Source of the DNA: Diphasiastrum complanatum
Taxonomy: Eukaryota; Streptophyta; Lycopodiopsida; Lycopodiales; Lycopodiaceae
Direction: 5' to 3'
NCBI GenBank assembly: GCA_029204225.1
Contig: CM055099.1
Span: forward strand, 47,430,542 to 47,494,541
Length of the DNA stretch: 64,000 nucleotides
The stretch's first letter is position 1, and each line of letters opens with the position of its first letter. The position numbers were made by a program, and so were the translations under genes. The notes beneath the pieces were generated by a model that saw nothing but the letters and a program-made list of their open reading frames with translations, was not told the DNA's origin and did no database searches. This document shows positions 22,301 to 35,200 of the stretch, one piece after another.

Positions 22301-24189
22301 CATATTCAAGGTGAATGTAACCAGGCCCAACAATGCTGCTATATTCATTTGTTTTTTGGACTCATCATATTACAAAATCTTGAAAGAATCAAATGTAGAA
22401 CTATAAAAAGGGCATTCTTTTAGTGCTAAGGAGAGCATTGATTCAATCTTACAACTGGATTAGCATTATAAACTACTTTAACCTTTTTTCAGCCTATTAC
22501 TATGATTGGTTGAATGCTTGCAACAAACTCAACAACTGTTTACTCTGTCTTGGAAAAACACAGCTCCCACTATAATGTCAACAATTAGTTAGCTATATTA
22601 GCCACAACCATTCATAGGTAGTACTTTTTGACTAGTGAATTTGATAACTCAAACTAGCAAACTTCAACAACTTCCATCTATAATTTCCTCAACATAGTGA
22701 AAAGAGCCACATGGAAACTCATTGACCTTTTCATCAAAATCTGATACCCACAAATCCACCTTGTACTAGTTCATAGGATAAATACAGCAATTCCTAAATT
22801 TTGAATCATCAGTTGGTCTTGATTTCAGAAACTGCTATAATATGATCATTTGTCCTGAAAACTTTTCCTCCAGACATCATCATATTATTATAATCAAAAT
22901 GATCCTATTCGCCTGATTAAGCTAATTAGATTTACATATGTCGTGCAACTTTCCCATTTGCTCAGTGAACACATAGGCTCGTCATGAAAACTTCCATTGG
23001 GAAGACTCGATTGAGACAATATAAAGAAGCTGCTTTTCAGCTCAGAAAATGTTCACTTGTCTGGTTAGGAAAGACTCAGGTACAACAAGCCTTGTTAATT
23101 AGGTGACACACATTGACATGTAAGCACACGTTCGACTCTTGCACTCAAAAAGCCAAAAATATTAAAACATACACTTCAACGGTACAATTTGTTCTTCAAA
23201 ACAGTATGACTTTGTATTTTGAAGTCATTATGCAGCTTTAGATTGATAAAACGGACTTACTTTTATCTGCAGTTCTGTTAGAAACACAGCAGCATCTCAA
23301 CAATATTCTGGAACTGATTGCAAAAGTTGTATAACCTGAATATTGCCTTTTGTTCCTCTTGTATATCCTCTTGTCACTTGTGTGTAGCCCATTTGAGTCA
23401 AACTTATGACTTCGAGGAAAGCAAAGGACTTCACTAACACACCACTCATTGCAGGAAAAGCACACCCACTTCTTCCATACGGAACTTAAGCAAATTCAGG
23501 TGATAGGTTAGTCATATTGATAAAACACAATGCAGATGCTAGAGAATTGTATCCCTGAAGGTTGATTTTGCCATTGTAGACAGACTAAGGAGCTAAAGAG
23601 CATTATTGGGGCTGAAGATTACAACAAATCAGAATTCCAATCTAAAACACGTATCTTGGCCATAAGTCACCACCTTCAACCCTTTGCAGCTGTAACTTTC
23701 TGAATTTCTAAGGTTTGTAGCGGCTAAGATATTCACAGATGTCATAGCAAACATTCAGATTGCCATCTATGTATAACAGGCAAAACTGATCTCGATTTAG
23801 TAAGACATGTAGTTGCTTCTGGGAAAGCTAAGGAACCAACAACACAGCCCGATCAACTTGCCTTTCTTCCACAGACGAACAAAATCACTACTGGCCTGAT
23901 TTTGGTAAAGATCAGGGACAAAGGTCAGGACACACCTTTGCAACCAACAACAATCGCTGAAAGACAAGCACACAATGGCTCTCTTGATTTTGCAGGTTAT
24001 GAAAGGTTTTGAAACACTGGTAGCTGAGACCTTTCCAAGGTTGAAAGTCAGAAAAGGAACAGGTCCACAAGCTAGTGAACCGACGAGCCCATCCATAGAC
24101 ACACAAAAGACCCTGCAGTGTGTTTACATTTGTTCACATCATAAATTAGACCACTGAGATTGCATAAAACACTACTATGATACAAGTGA
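19341..24189. other. Downstream flank of the F-box gene, no gene recognised
   Basis: About 4.8 kb without a recognisable protein, RNA gene or LTR pair on either strand. The part nearest 24189 should hold the 3' UTR of the F-box gene. I saw only short frames without motifs. Confidence 0.45.
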
Positions 24190-26238
24190 CTAACTGTCGC
24201 TATCTTCCAGCCACCTTTCAAGCTCATCCTCCTCATAGTCTAAGCTATTGTGAGACCACTCAGGTTCTCCCGATAAAACATGGCCTAACTCAGAACCCTG
24301 CCATGTGATTTGAATTGAAGGCCTATCTTTTACTAAGATATTCTGCATGTCTTCATTCAAGACCCAAGAAAGACCCAACCTCCGTAAATTTGGAAAATAA
24401 GGTCTTCGAAACCAGCTGACTGAAATCTTTGTCACCCCTTTACAGTTCCACAGATCCAATAGCCTGAGAGATCCACCATGACACCTACCTTTGCATTGCA
24501 TAGAAGCCAACGCAATGACAGACGTATCGCCAATATGAGGACAATCGCGAAGCCGCAGCTCAGCTATTTGCATTCTGCTGCGCACAAGCGATAAAGTCGC
24601 AGTGTCTGTCAAGGCTAGGATATAAGACAGATCAATCGCTTCTAGGGTCTGTGGAATTCGACCAGTCAGTAACACAGCCACACCATTGTCTGTTATCCTT
24701 TGACAACCACGAAGGGATAATGACACCAAAGGTGTAATGCCTGTTCCTAAAGTCCGAAGGCCACTATCACTGACATCTGAACCATTTAAATTCAGCACCT
24801 TTAACTTCGTTAGTCCTGAAATTGCTTTCAATCCCTCATCACCAATGCTCCTGCATCCCCTAAGATTGAGCTTTTCAAGGCTTCTGCAGAAAGACAAATT
24901 TTTCACAGAGCAATTACTGATGAGCAAACATGATGTTAGACTGACAGAGGTCAAAGTGAGGGGCGTTGCAGGGAGATCATGAAAAGCTAGATCTGTTAGC
25001 TGGCTGGTATTAAGTATCTCAAATGTGTGCAATCTGGAGCTGCTATGCAACATAGCTCTGCAACCTGCATCAGTTATGCGAGAAAAGCCACCGAGCCTTA
25101 TATTCTCTAAGTATTTGCAGCTTTCAATCATAAGAAATATGCCCAGGTCATTAACTCTCTTGAATGATGCCGGATACCATTCCTGACCTCGAACAAGACA
25201 CAGACGGCGCAACATCTGACAACAGCCAACACTTTGTAGACCTGCGTTTGTCAAATCATATGCCAAAGAAGGTTCTTCTGAGGGCTCATCTAGTAGCTCT
25301 AACTCGAGCAACGATGGCAAGCTTTGAGAAATTGCAGCTGTCACAGAGTCTGAAATATGATCCACTAATAAACACAGGATTCGCAAGTGTTGGAAATCTT
25401 TGAAGCCAATATGTGGTGCCTGAGCTTGAGGAGCACTACCTATCTTGCCCAATGGCTGGAAAATGTTGATTGCTAGTCTTTCAGCAACATAACCAATTTC
25501 AAGGACCTTCAGTGCAGGGACGATTAGGCGAAATCTTGCTCCTAGTTTGACAGCATTGAAGATTGATCCTTCAAACTTTAAAGATAGAGACTGCAATCAA
25601 TAAGTTAAAAGCATGGTGCTCAGGATGCACAAAGAAAAAAGCCAGTTAATCACAGACTAGAATCCCCATAAAAAGTGAATAAACAATGTGAATACCCTAG
25701 AATAACAGGGGCTTAGTCCATCGTAGTGTTTTGCTGCCATATGCTACAACTTACCTCTAAGAATGAACAGTTTTTAAGCAAAACTTCCAGAGCTTCACTG
25801 TAGCTAATGTCACCCTCTTCATCGTCATGCCAACCCAGCTCTAAAGACAAGGACCTGCATCGATTGATTTTTCCAAATAAACAGGAGCAAATTAGAGAAA
25901 TTGGTTCACGATAACCATAAATTCTGACAAAACTTTAATAGTGTAGTCAGACAAAAAGCGTAGCTCAAAAATAACATTTAACCTGAGTCTAACTACATCA
26001 AACTACATTCTGTTGAGATAAAGTGGTAACACCTCAAATCTTGACAACATCTTCCAATTCCAAGTAGCAATTCCACAGAGAAACCTTCACAGCAGTGAAG
26101 AGACAATTCTTGTAGATGAGGCTTTGTAAGTGAATCAATAACCCTATCATCCAACAAACTGCAATCTAGCTTAATGCTACGTAGGAGCAAGTTGCCAGAA
26201 AGAAGTTGCTCCAAAAGCTCGTTATCAGGTGAAATATC
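24190..26238 (-). CDS. Exons 2-4 of the F-box/LRR gene (LRR region)
   Basis: Exon 2 (26238-26033) follows TTTTTTGGCAG and gives DISPDNELLEQLL through GIGRCCQDLR. Exon 3 (25854-25755) gives SLSLELGWHDDEEGD through KNCSFLE with donor GTAAGT. Exon 4 (25590-24190) holds 466 codons of cysteine-containing LRRs: LENIRLGGFSRITDAGC, LEKLNLRGCRSIGDEGL, LVSLSLRGCQRITDNGV and LRLLDLWNCKGVTKISV. The TAG stop is at 24190-24192. Introns 2 and 3 are 178 and 164 bp, ordinary plant sizes, in sharp contrast to intron 1. Confidence 0.88.
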
Positions 26239-29200
26239 CTGCCAAAAAACAAACCATTGACGAATTTAAGAGGTGGGAAACAGCAGCATCTGAGCATATA
26301 AAACTTCTAGCAACACATACAAGCAAGATATGTGAGTACTCCAAACAATTTGTGGTGGAGTGGCAGCCTTTTCCCACTGCAACTCTGTGCCTAGGCCACA
26401 CTAACCACAAGAAATCTTCTACCCTTGCAGCTTCCTTGTCTCCTATTTCTAGGAGGGCCCGGAGGAGAGAGGCACACCACTTCCATTCTTCAGCTATTTC
26501 TCTTGCAGATAGGTGTGGAAAGGGCAATTCAAGAGAGCACAGCTATTTTGTCTTGTCCACCATGAAGAGACCTTGCTCTAGCTTCTGCATGTGCAAGAGC
26601 ATTATACATAACAAGTGGAAGATTGTAGCAACTAGCCACAAGTATCTTCTTATGGATCAAGGAAATTTTCTTCCTCTTCTATAGGTCCAAATTTTTCAGT
26701 AGCATGAAAAGTGTCCTTTCTCTATTACTTGAATCTCTTCCTGCTCTACTCTCTTGCTTTACAATCTTGCATGAGCATGTTCTATGTATCATATTTAGGA
26801 TGCTGTTTGGTCTAGGGTTGAACCTCCTGGGTGCGTTAGGCACCCTTCATATCGGATGGGTTTTGCATGGCAAAAGTCTAGGATGGAGCCAGGTGTTCCC
26901 TTTTTCATTTAAGTAGAATAATGACCCTCTAGTACCAAAATTAGAACCTGCATTCTTACGTCTTCTATAGTGGCAGAATCACATCTTGGATTGCACGTGA
27001 CCATAAGTGATATGAAAGCAAGTGCCTATGTGTGCAGGTATCTGCATGCACAATTGCAGGTACATTATGTCCAATCATGCAATGATTCTCCAGGGTGATG
27101 ATGCAAGCATCTATGTATCTCTGAAATAGTGGAATGTCATCATGATCACAGCTTCTCTGTGTGCTGTTGCAAGCACTAGCAATTTGCTCTGATTTCCCTT
27201 ATGATGTGCAGTAACAACCTTGTTTGTTTCATAAATAATTGGAATTATCTTCTGTAGAAGAGAAAGTCTAGTAGTGCATGGTGCAACAGTACGAAAAGGA
27301 AGGGTGAACAAATAACATGGAAAAAGAAAATTGTTTATAATCCTAAAAAATATCTCCAAAGGCGAGACTTGAAAATCCAAAAAAAAGTAACCATAGTCTA
27401 AGAACTATGCCTGCTTTTACGAAAATGACTACAATGATTGGTTTAACTACAAGTCGTCGGGATCTCCAGTGATTCAGTTGTTGAGCACACTATGAAGATC
27501 AAGGACCAACTTGCTACAGTTGGAGAGTGTATCAGTGATAGAGATGTTGTCTCAATAGCTTTGAACGGTTTGTCAAATGCTTTTCAAGGCTATGTCATGA
27601 GTCTCTCAGTAAGGGCAATGATGAGCAAGCATTTGCTTTGAAGAAAAAGAAGCAATTTTCCAAAGGCAAGAAACAGAGCACATTTAACACTGGTGATTCA
27701 ACACAAAATTTTGAGCAATGCAAGTTTTGGATTCGCAAAGATTTACGCCAAAAAGAAAGGGCAATTGCAACTATTGTGGGAAATACGGACACTTTGCTTT
27801 TGAATGTCATGAGAAGCAAGTGAGCAAAGAAAGGCAAGACACAAACAGGTCACTTTGCTGAGAAGGTTGCAAATAACATATGAAGACACTAGACCATTTG
27901 AACTCTTCACTGCTGCATTGACAACTCAAGCCACAAGTGTTGGTCGGTACATAGATTCCGGTGCCTTTAAACACATGACTCCACATTGAGATTGGTTGTA
28001 TTTATTTGAAGAAATGAATTGTGAACATTGTATATGTGTTGGGGACAACACAACACATCAGGTCAAAAGCAAGGAAACGGTACCTGTGGAACTTCCTTCA
28101 ACGGAGGTCAAGATCATAAAGAATATTCTATTTGTACTGGGGTTGGCCAAGAACCTGCTTTTAGTTGGGGCCATTACTAAACAAAACATTACAATCGTGT
28201 TTGATGAGTTTACTTGTTTAGTGAAAGACAATAAACATGGCAATAGGATCATTGCTAAACGATTGTAGGATGGTCGTCTTTATAGGTTGCATACTACTAT
28301 CTCAACTCAAGAAGCCTATGCTGCAAAGACTTCTAATCAAGATAAGTTATTGCACGAGAGATATGGCCACTTGACTTATCAAAGCCTCGTAACTAATTAC
28401 GCTCTATCAAGTCAAGCAATAAGTTTTGTAAAGCGTGTGCACTTGGCAAGCAACAAAGGAAGAGGTTTCCTAAAATAGAAGAAGTCAGGGCAAAGCAAGT
28501 ACTTTAACTTGTTCATTCAAATTTGTGAGGATCCATGCAAACTAGATTTCTAGGCGGGGGGTTTCTACTTCAGGACCTTCATCAAAATTTTCCATGGAAG
28601 GTATGGGTTGCATCTGGTATGTAAGCTTAATAAAGCTTTGTACGGGTTAAAGCAAGGGCCCACGGCATAGTACAGTCACATTGATGATATTTCACAAAGC
28701 ATAACTTTAAGAGAAGTAAATCTAACTGTAACTTGTATATTTTGAAGGAGAAAGAGAACAAAGTGATTATTGTTCTCTATGTTGAAGATCTGATCATCAC
28801 AGGTACCAATAAGTGTTAGAAATCAATGATAAACATAAGTATTATGGCTTATTAGTTACGTTACTGTTGACAGCTGTTACTAGGTGTAATTAGCTATAGG
28901 CTAGTTTGATAGTCAACTCCTAGGTGTTTCTCTCTCTCTCTCTCTATTTCAGGGTTCTTTGTGCACAAGACATTTTCAGTTTATGAGAGTGTGATGTTGT
29001 GTTCTTCCTCTTCCTTATGGTGAATGCTTGATAGTGCTTATCTGATTATTGACATGGTATCAGAGCCCGATAGTCCTGCATGCCTCATCAGTGGATACAG
29101 CTTGTCACAGGCTCCGCAATGAAGTGAGAATGTCCTTCATAGGAGGTGAAAGCTTTGTTAGAAATAAATGACTATGTTGGTTGAAGTTAATCCATAGGTT

Positions 29201-32200
29201 ACTTTGACCCAAAAGGTCGAGATTTGTGTAACCATGGGTATTTAGTTATTTAGGCCATCTTAAGTTTGTCTTAAGTTCAGTTGGACCCAATTTTGGTCAT
29301 GTACTGACTCGTAGGTCCTTAGGGATCTAATTTTTTTTTAGGGGCCCTATCTTGACTTTTGGGGGTGCCCTACATTTAGTAAGTGGTTAACCTTAGGGTT
29401 TGGTGGCATTTGGCCACATCCAGGTAGAGTACTTAATTGTGCATTCCATTTTTGGACAGTTTGGCTAAGCATTGCTCTCCATTGCTCTTGTTGCTGTTTT
29501 CTCTCTCTCTCTCTCTTAGAGTTGGGCGCCCAACCTCTTCTCTCTTGTTTTCTGTGGAGATTGATTGATAACTAGAACCAGTTTTCAACAAGTTTTGTTT
29601 GGAGGAGGGCGCCCAAAAATCTGCTACTGATTTTTGGTTGCGGTGTCTCCTTGTCTTGTTGTTTTTGTTTTCAGGTTTGCATTTGTGTAAGAGGGCGCCC
29701 AAAATTCAGTAAACCCTATTTAGGGTTAGGTCAACTTGTGGCTGGAAATTTGCAGATTCTCAACAAGCAGTAGGGCGCTTTCAAGAGCCCTATTGGAGTG
29801 TGTGTTGTGGATCACACTATTTAGCTTCCTAATTGGGTTTCGATGTAGGCTTCAATCGAAGCTAACCTAATTTTCAAGAAGCTGGTTTTTATGTGCAAAA
29901 AGACAACCATTTTTCCATTATCTTTTAAGCACTTTGGTTGCAGATTGAAAGACATCTTGTGCTCCTACTTTCAGCTCTTTGTTTGCTGCAAAATTTTTGA
30001 GTAGATTTGGTTGTGGAAAGGCTCTCTTTCCTATCTACTACAAGCTGAAATTCTGTTGAAGGTAATGGCTAAAGAATCAGAAGCTATCGGTTCTTTGTTT
30101 AGTGAAGATCGGTTGGAAACACTCAAAAGAAGAAAGGGAAGTGCCATTATTGCAAGAAGTATGGGCACTTCATCAAGAATTGTAAGAAGAAGCTTGCGAA
30201 AGAGGCGAGTAAAGGAATTGATACTAGTGCTTCACTTGCTACTTTGGAGCAAGAGCCTGAAGCTAGTGGTGATCTCTTCAACCAAGACTATGCTTTTGTG
30301 TCTAATATTGCTTCTACTAGTACTTCTACATCTATGAGGAATTCAGGTTCTGTTTTGCAAGTTGCTAATTTTCAGCCCATTGAATGGGTGATTGATAGTG
30401 GTGCTACTCGTCATATGACTTCTCGCAAAGGAACATTCACTAAATCAGTGAAAGTGCAAAATGGAAGTAAGGTACAATGTGCGGATGATGCATCTTATTC
30501 TATTCATGGAATTGGAATTGTAGCCATCATTCTGCCTAATGGTGAAGAAAAGTACATTAAGAATGTGCTTTATGTTCCGGGAATCAAGAAGAATCTTCTT
30601 TCGGTTTCAACTATGTTGAAGCAAGGACTAGTTGTTGAGTTCAAAAAAGATAAGTGTCTTGTCAAGGATCCTAAAAGATCACTCTTGATTATTGTTTCGG
30701 GAACAATGCATGCTGGCTTATTCATTATGGATACCTATGAGCGACGAATTCCCTCTATATGTCTTGTGGCTTCTACATCACAATCATTGGAGTTGGCTGA
30801 ATTGTGGCACGCAAGGTTTGGGCATCTCAACTTTGCAAGTTTGAAGAAGCTGAAGACATTTAATATGGTAGAAGACATTCCTACTAGTGAGCAGCTGGAA
30901 GGGCATGTATGCGAGGGGTGCATACTTGGAAAGTTTCAAAGGAAACCTTTTCCTATTGATGGAACTATAAGGGTTCTTGATAAATTTGATTTGGTTCATA
31001 GTGATGTTTGTGGTCCAAGCGAAAGAATTGCACACTTATGGAGATGGCCCGTTGCATGCTCAAAGCAAAGGGGCTGCCTCACAAGTTTTGGGCTGAAGCA
31101 GTTATAACGACAGCATACATAAGCAATCGTTGTCCTACTAAAGCATTGAAAGTATTAACTCCTTATGAAGTTTGGTATGGAAAGAAGCCTACAATCTCTC
31201 ACTTTCGCATTTTTGGTTGTACGGCTTATGCTTTTGTTCCGAATAAACTTCGTACAAAGATTGAGGATAAAGGAGTTAAATGCATTTTTGTTGGCTATAG
31301 TAGTGAAAGCAAAGGCTATAGGCTGTTCAATTTGAGCATTAACAAGATTATTATCAGCCTATAGGAAATGTTGGACAGCAAGGACCAGTTTTGGAAAATC
31401 TTGGACAGCCAAGTGCGGTGTCAGAGGATCTTCGACAGCAAATTGTAAGAAGAGACATGGCTGTTGGACAGCCCAAAACAGTCCTACGGTGGCTGTTGTC
31501 GACTTTGCGGGACAACAAAGTAAGTTCATTTTATGATGGAAAGACACGTGCCTCTACAAAATCAGTGGACTATGCTGATTTTTCAGATTTTGCTCTTACA
31601 TCTCATGGAGATATTGCGGAAGAACCTGATTTTTATGAGCAGACCAAGGGGGGTAAAATGTTGGGAGGATGCGATGCAAGATGAGTATGACTCACTTATG
31701 AAGAACCAGATTTGGGTTCTTGTTGATCTTCCTCATGGGAAGAAGGCAATTGGTTCTAAATGAGTATACAAAATCAAGTATAAGGCAGATGGTACCATTG
31801 AAAGGTACAAGGCAAGGCTCGTTGCCAAAGGCTATGCTCAGCAAAAGGGGATTGATTATGAGAAGACTTTTTCTCCTACTGCTCGGATGACTACCGTGAG
31901 GGTAGTAACCTCTTTGGCTGCCCATTTTGGTTGGCGTTTGCGGCAACTTGACATAAAGACAGCATTCCTCAATGGTGATCTCAATGAGGAAGTGTACCTT
32001 CAACAACCTGCTAGTTTTTTGGTTGAAGGCCAAGAAGATAAAGTTTGTCTTCTCAAGAAGGCACTTTATGGACTGAAGCAAGCTCCAAGGATGTGGCATC
32101 AAAAGATACATGCCTACTTTTGTGATCGAGGGTTTACTAATAGTCCTAGCGAATCTACTCTATGTTAATCATACTTCAGATTATATTATCATTATTTTGC

Positions 32201-35200
32201 TTTATGTTGATGATATTATTATTACGAGAAGTAATGAGCAGCAGATTGATGCCGCAATACTTGATCTTGGTATGGTTTTTGAAACCTCTGATTTAGGCCT
32301 ATTGCGTTTTTATCTTGGTCTTGAATTTGTAGAATAAGGGGCTGGATTTTTCATCTCTCAAGAACGCTACATTGGGCAGATTTTGAAGCGGTTCAAGATG
32401 GAAGATTGCAAGCCGGTTGCTACTGTTGAAATAAATGCCTATTTTGCCCCTTAAGGCTTGTATACTTGTAACTTGTAAGTTGTGCATAAGACATGGGGGT
32501 AAAACATTTATGTACATAGTACACCCCACTTGTGCTAATTAGGCAAGTAAATCAAGTAGGTTAAGGACCCATGTGGGTTCTAGAGCTAGAATTAGCAAGA
32601 CACCACCTCTATACATAACATGCTATATGTAGCCCAAACTTTGAACGGGTTTCCACGCCCTACTACACTTTGAATATTCATTCATGTTGTGTGAGCTTTG
32701 AAGTCCTCTCTCTCTTGCTTTTGTGTTCTACCCCATAGCTGGTTTTCTGAAGCTTTCATAGTGTGCTTACTATGCTGTTATGATATTCCATAGCTAGGCC
32801 TTGGAATTTGACATGGTATCAGAGCAGGTTATGTTGCCTGTGGTGTGGTGAAAGCTTGGACCTGTTTTTGATCAGATTCCTGCCATTCCTGGAGAGCAGC
32901 TTACCTTTCAGGAGGGAGCACTTTTTGTAGGGGCATCTGATCTATGTGCTATCTGCATGGTTGGAGTACTGTTGGCAAGGGGAGTACAGGGAGCCAAAAA
33001 GTTTCTAATTTGAGACAAAAAATTTTGAGTCTTTTTGGACAGCCAGGACTGTAGGAGGGCGCTTTCTACAGTGGGGACTTCAGTGAAAGTTTTGAGTGGA
33101 TCTTGGACAAGGGCTAGGACAGCCATACAGGGGGATAGTTTCAAATCCAGAAGCTGAGGGTTATTGAGCAAGTGGCTGCATACCCTAGTTGGGTGAAAAC
33201 CCCAGTTTGCCTTTTGTGTTTTATTTCTATCCAGCTATGTCTAGTCTTGCAGAGAGCATGCTGAGTGAAGCCAGCCGGCTTGATGGCACTAACTTTAGCA
33301 TATGGAAATTCAAGATCAAGAACATTCTTGAAGACAAAGAATGTTGGAAGCTTGTGACAGGTGAGGAGCCTGTTCCAACATCTAAACTTGAACTTAAGGA
33401 CTATATCAAGAGAGGGGAAAAGGCACACAGAATCATCAACATGTCAGTGAGGGATAATGTGATTCCTCTAATCAGGTCAGCCAAAGGGCCTGTGGATGCA
33501 TGGCAGAGTCTTTGTGCATTGTATGAGACAGCAAGTACAACCAGGTTTCTCTACTTAAAGAACAAGTTGTATACTCTCAGAATGGAGACAGGGGAGACAG
33601 TTACTGATCATCTTACTAAGATTCAGGATATTAGATATCAGCTTTCTGTACTTGGAGAGTCTATTGCTGACAAAGACTTGGTGCCAATAGTTCTGAATAG
33701 CTTATCATATGCTTATCAGAACTTTGTGATGATGATATCAGTGAGAGAGAAGATCCCTACCTATGAAGAAGTCTATGGTCTCTTGTTACAGGAGGAGATG
33801 AGGAGAGTTAATCTCTCCAAGAGGGAAGATTTCCAGGAGCATGCCTTTTGCTTCTAAGAAGAAGCAAAATCCAGCTAAGGATAAGAAGAAAGGTAAAGGC
33901 AAGAACAAAGGAACACCACAAACACTTGAGCAAGGAATGGAGAACTTGCAGATGTCAGAACCCTCCTCGAATACTTCTTCCACACCTCGAAGGAAGGGGA
34001 ATTGCAATTACTGTGGTAAATATGGACACTTTGCTTTTGAGTGCAGGAAGAAGCTTGCAGACCAAAAGAAGGGCACAAAGAAGCAAGGAGGAAATGTTGT
34101 TGAGAGTGTTGCAAGAGAGGAGCAGAGTGACATAAGGCAAGCTGAGTTATTCTCTGTTGCATTGGCTTCACAAGCTACAACCGGTGGTTGGTACATTGAC
34201 TCAGGTGCTTCAAAGCACATGACCCCTCATAGGGATTGGTTTGATACCTTTGTGGGGATTAGTGATGGACAAGAGGTGTGCCTAGGTGACAACTCAACAC
34301 ACAAGGTCAAGGGAAAGGGCACAGTACCTGTAAAGCTTCCATCAGGAGAAGTCAAAGTCATTAAGAATGTCTTATATGTACCAGGACTTGCTAAAAATCT
34401 TCTTTCAGTAGGAGCTATCACTCAACAAAATATGAAAGTAGAATTTGATGCTACTTCTTGTCTTGTGTTGGACTTGAGTGATAATATGAAGGTTGTGGCC
34501 AAAGGATTGCAGGAAGATAATCTATACAGGTTATACACTTCTATCCCTAGTCAGCATGCTTATACAGCAAAAGGAAGGGATGTGGATAGGTTGTGGCATG
34601 AGAGGTATGGACATCTTGGCTACCAAAGCATGCAGGTGTTGAACCAGCATCATATGGTGGAGGGGCTTCCAGTTGCTAAGCCAAGCTCTTCAGTTTGCGA
34701 GGCTTGCGCTATGGGAAAACAACAAAGACATAAGTTTCCCAAGGAAAGCACCACCAGGGCAACAGGCATACTTGACTTGATACATTCAGATTTGTGGGGG
34801 CCAACCCAAACAAAATCTGTAGGGGGGGCATAGTACTTTATGACCTTTATTGATGACTTCTCACGCAAGATTTGGATTTATTTCTTGAAGTTAAAATCTG
34901 AAGCATTCAAGTACTTCCTGCATTTCAAAGCTTTGGTAGAAGAACATTCAGGAAAGAAGATAAAGATGCTCAGGTCAGACGGTGGTGGAGAGTTCATTAA
35001 GACAGAATTTGTGGAATTTTGCAAAGCCAATGGGATCAAAAGGCAGCTTACAGCTCCTCATACCCCTCAGCAAAACGGCGTAGCAGAGAGAAAGAACCGA
35101 ACTATTGTGGAGTGTGCAAGGTGCATGCTCAAGGCAAAGGGGTTGCCCAACTCTTTTTGGGGCGAGGCAATGCACACAACATTGTTTCTATTGAATAGAA

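Noticed and set aside
24190-26238. Treating the LRR block as an intact gene without an F-box
   Set aside because: Exon 2 starts at a strong acceptor in phase 0 with no nearby ATG-led first exon, and the distant F-box exon fits exactly.
26229-26684. Plus-strand 151-codon frame, and an overlapping minus-strand frame of about 100 codons, at the end of intron 1
   Set aside because: No domain on either strand. The minus frame runs into the exon 2 acceptor but is not needed for a continuous F-box/LRR protein, since exon 1 at 40183-40428 joins exon 2 in frame.
30735-31035. Minus-strand frames within the copia pol genes (also at 34008-34421, 35067-35567 and similar)
   Set aside because: They are antisense shadows of well-supported pol coding on the plus strand.
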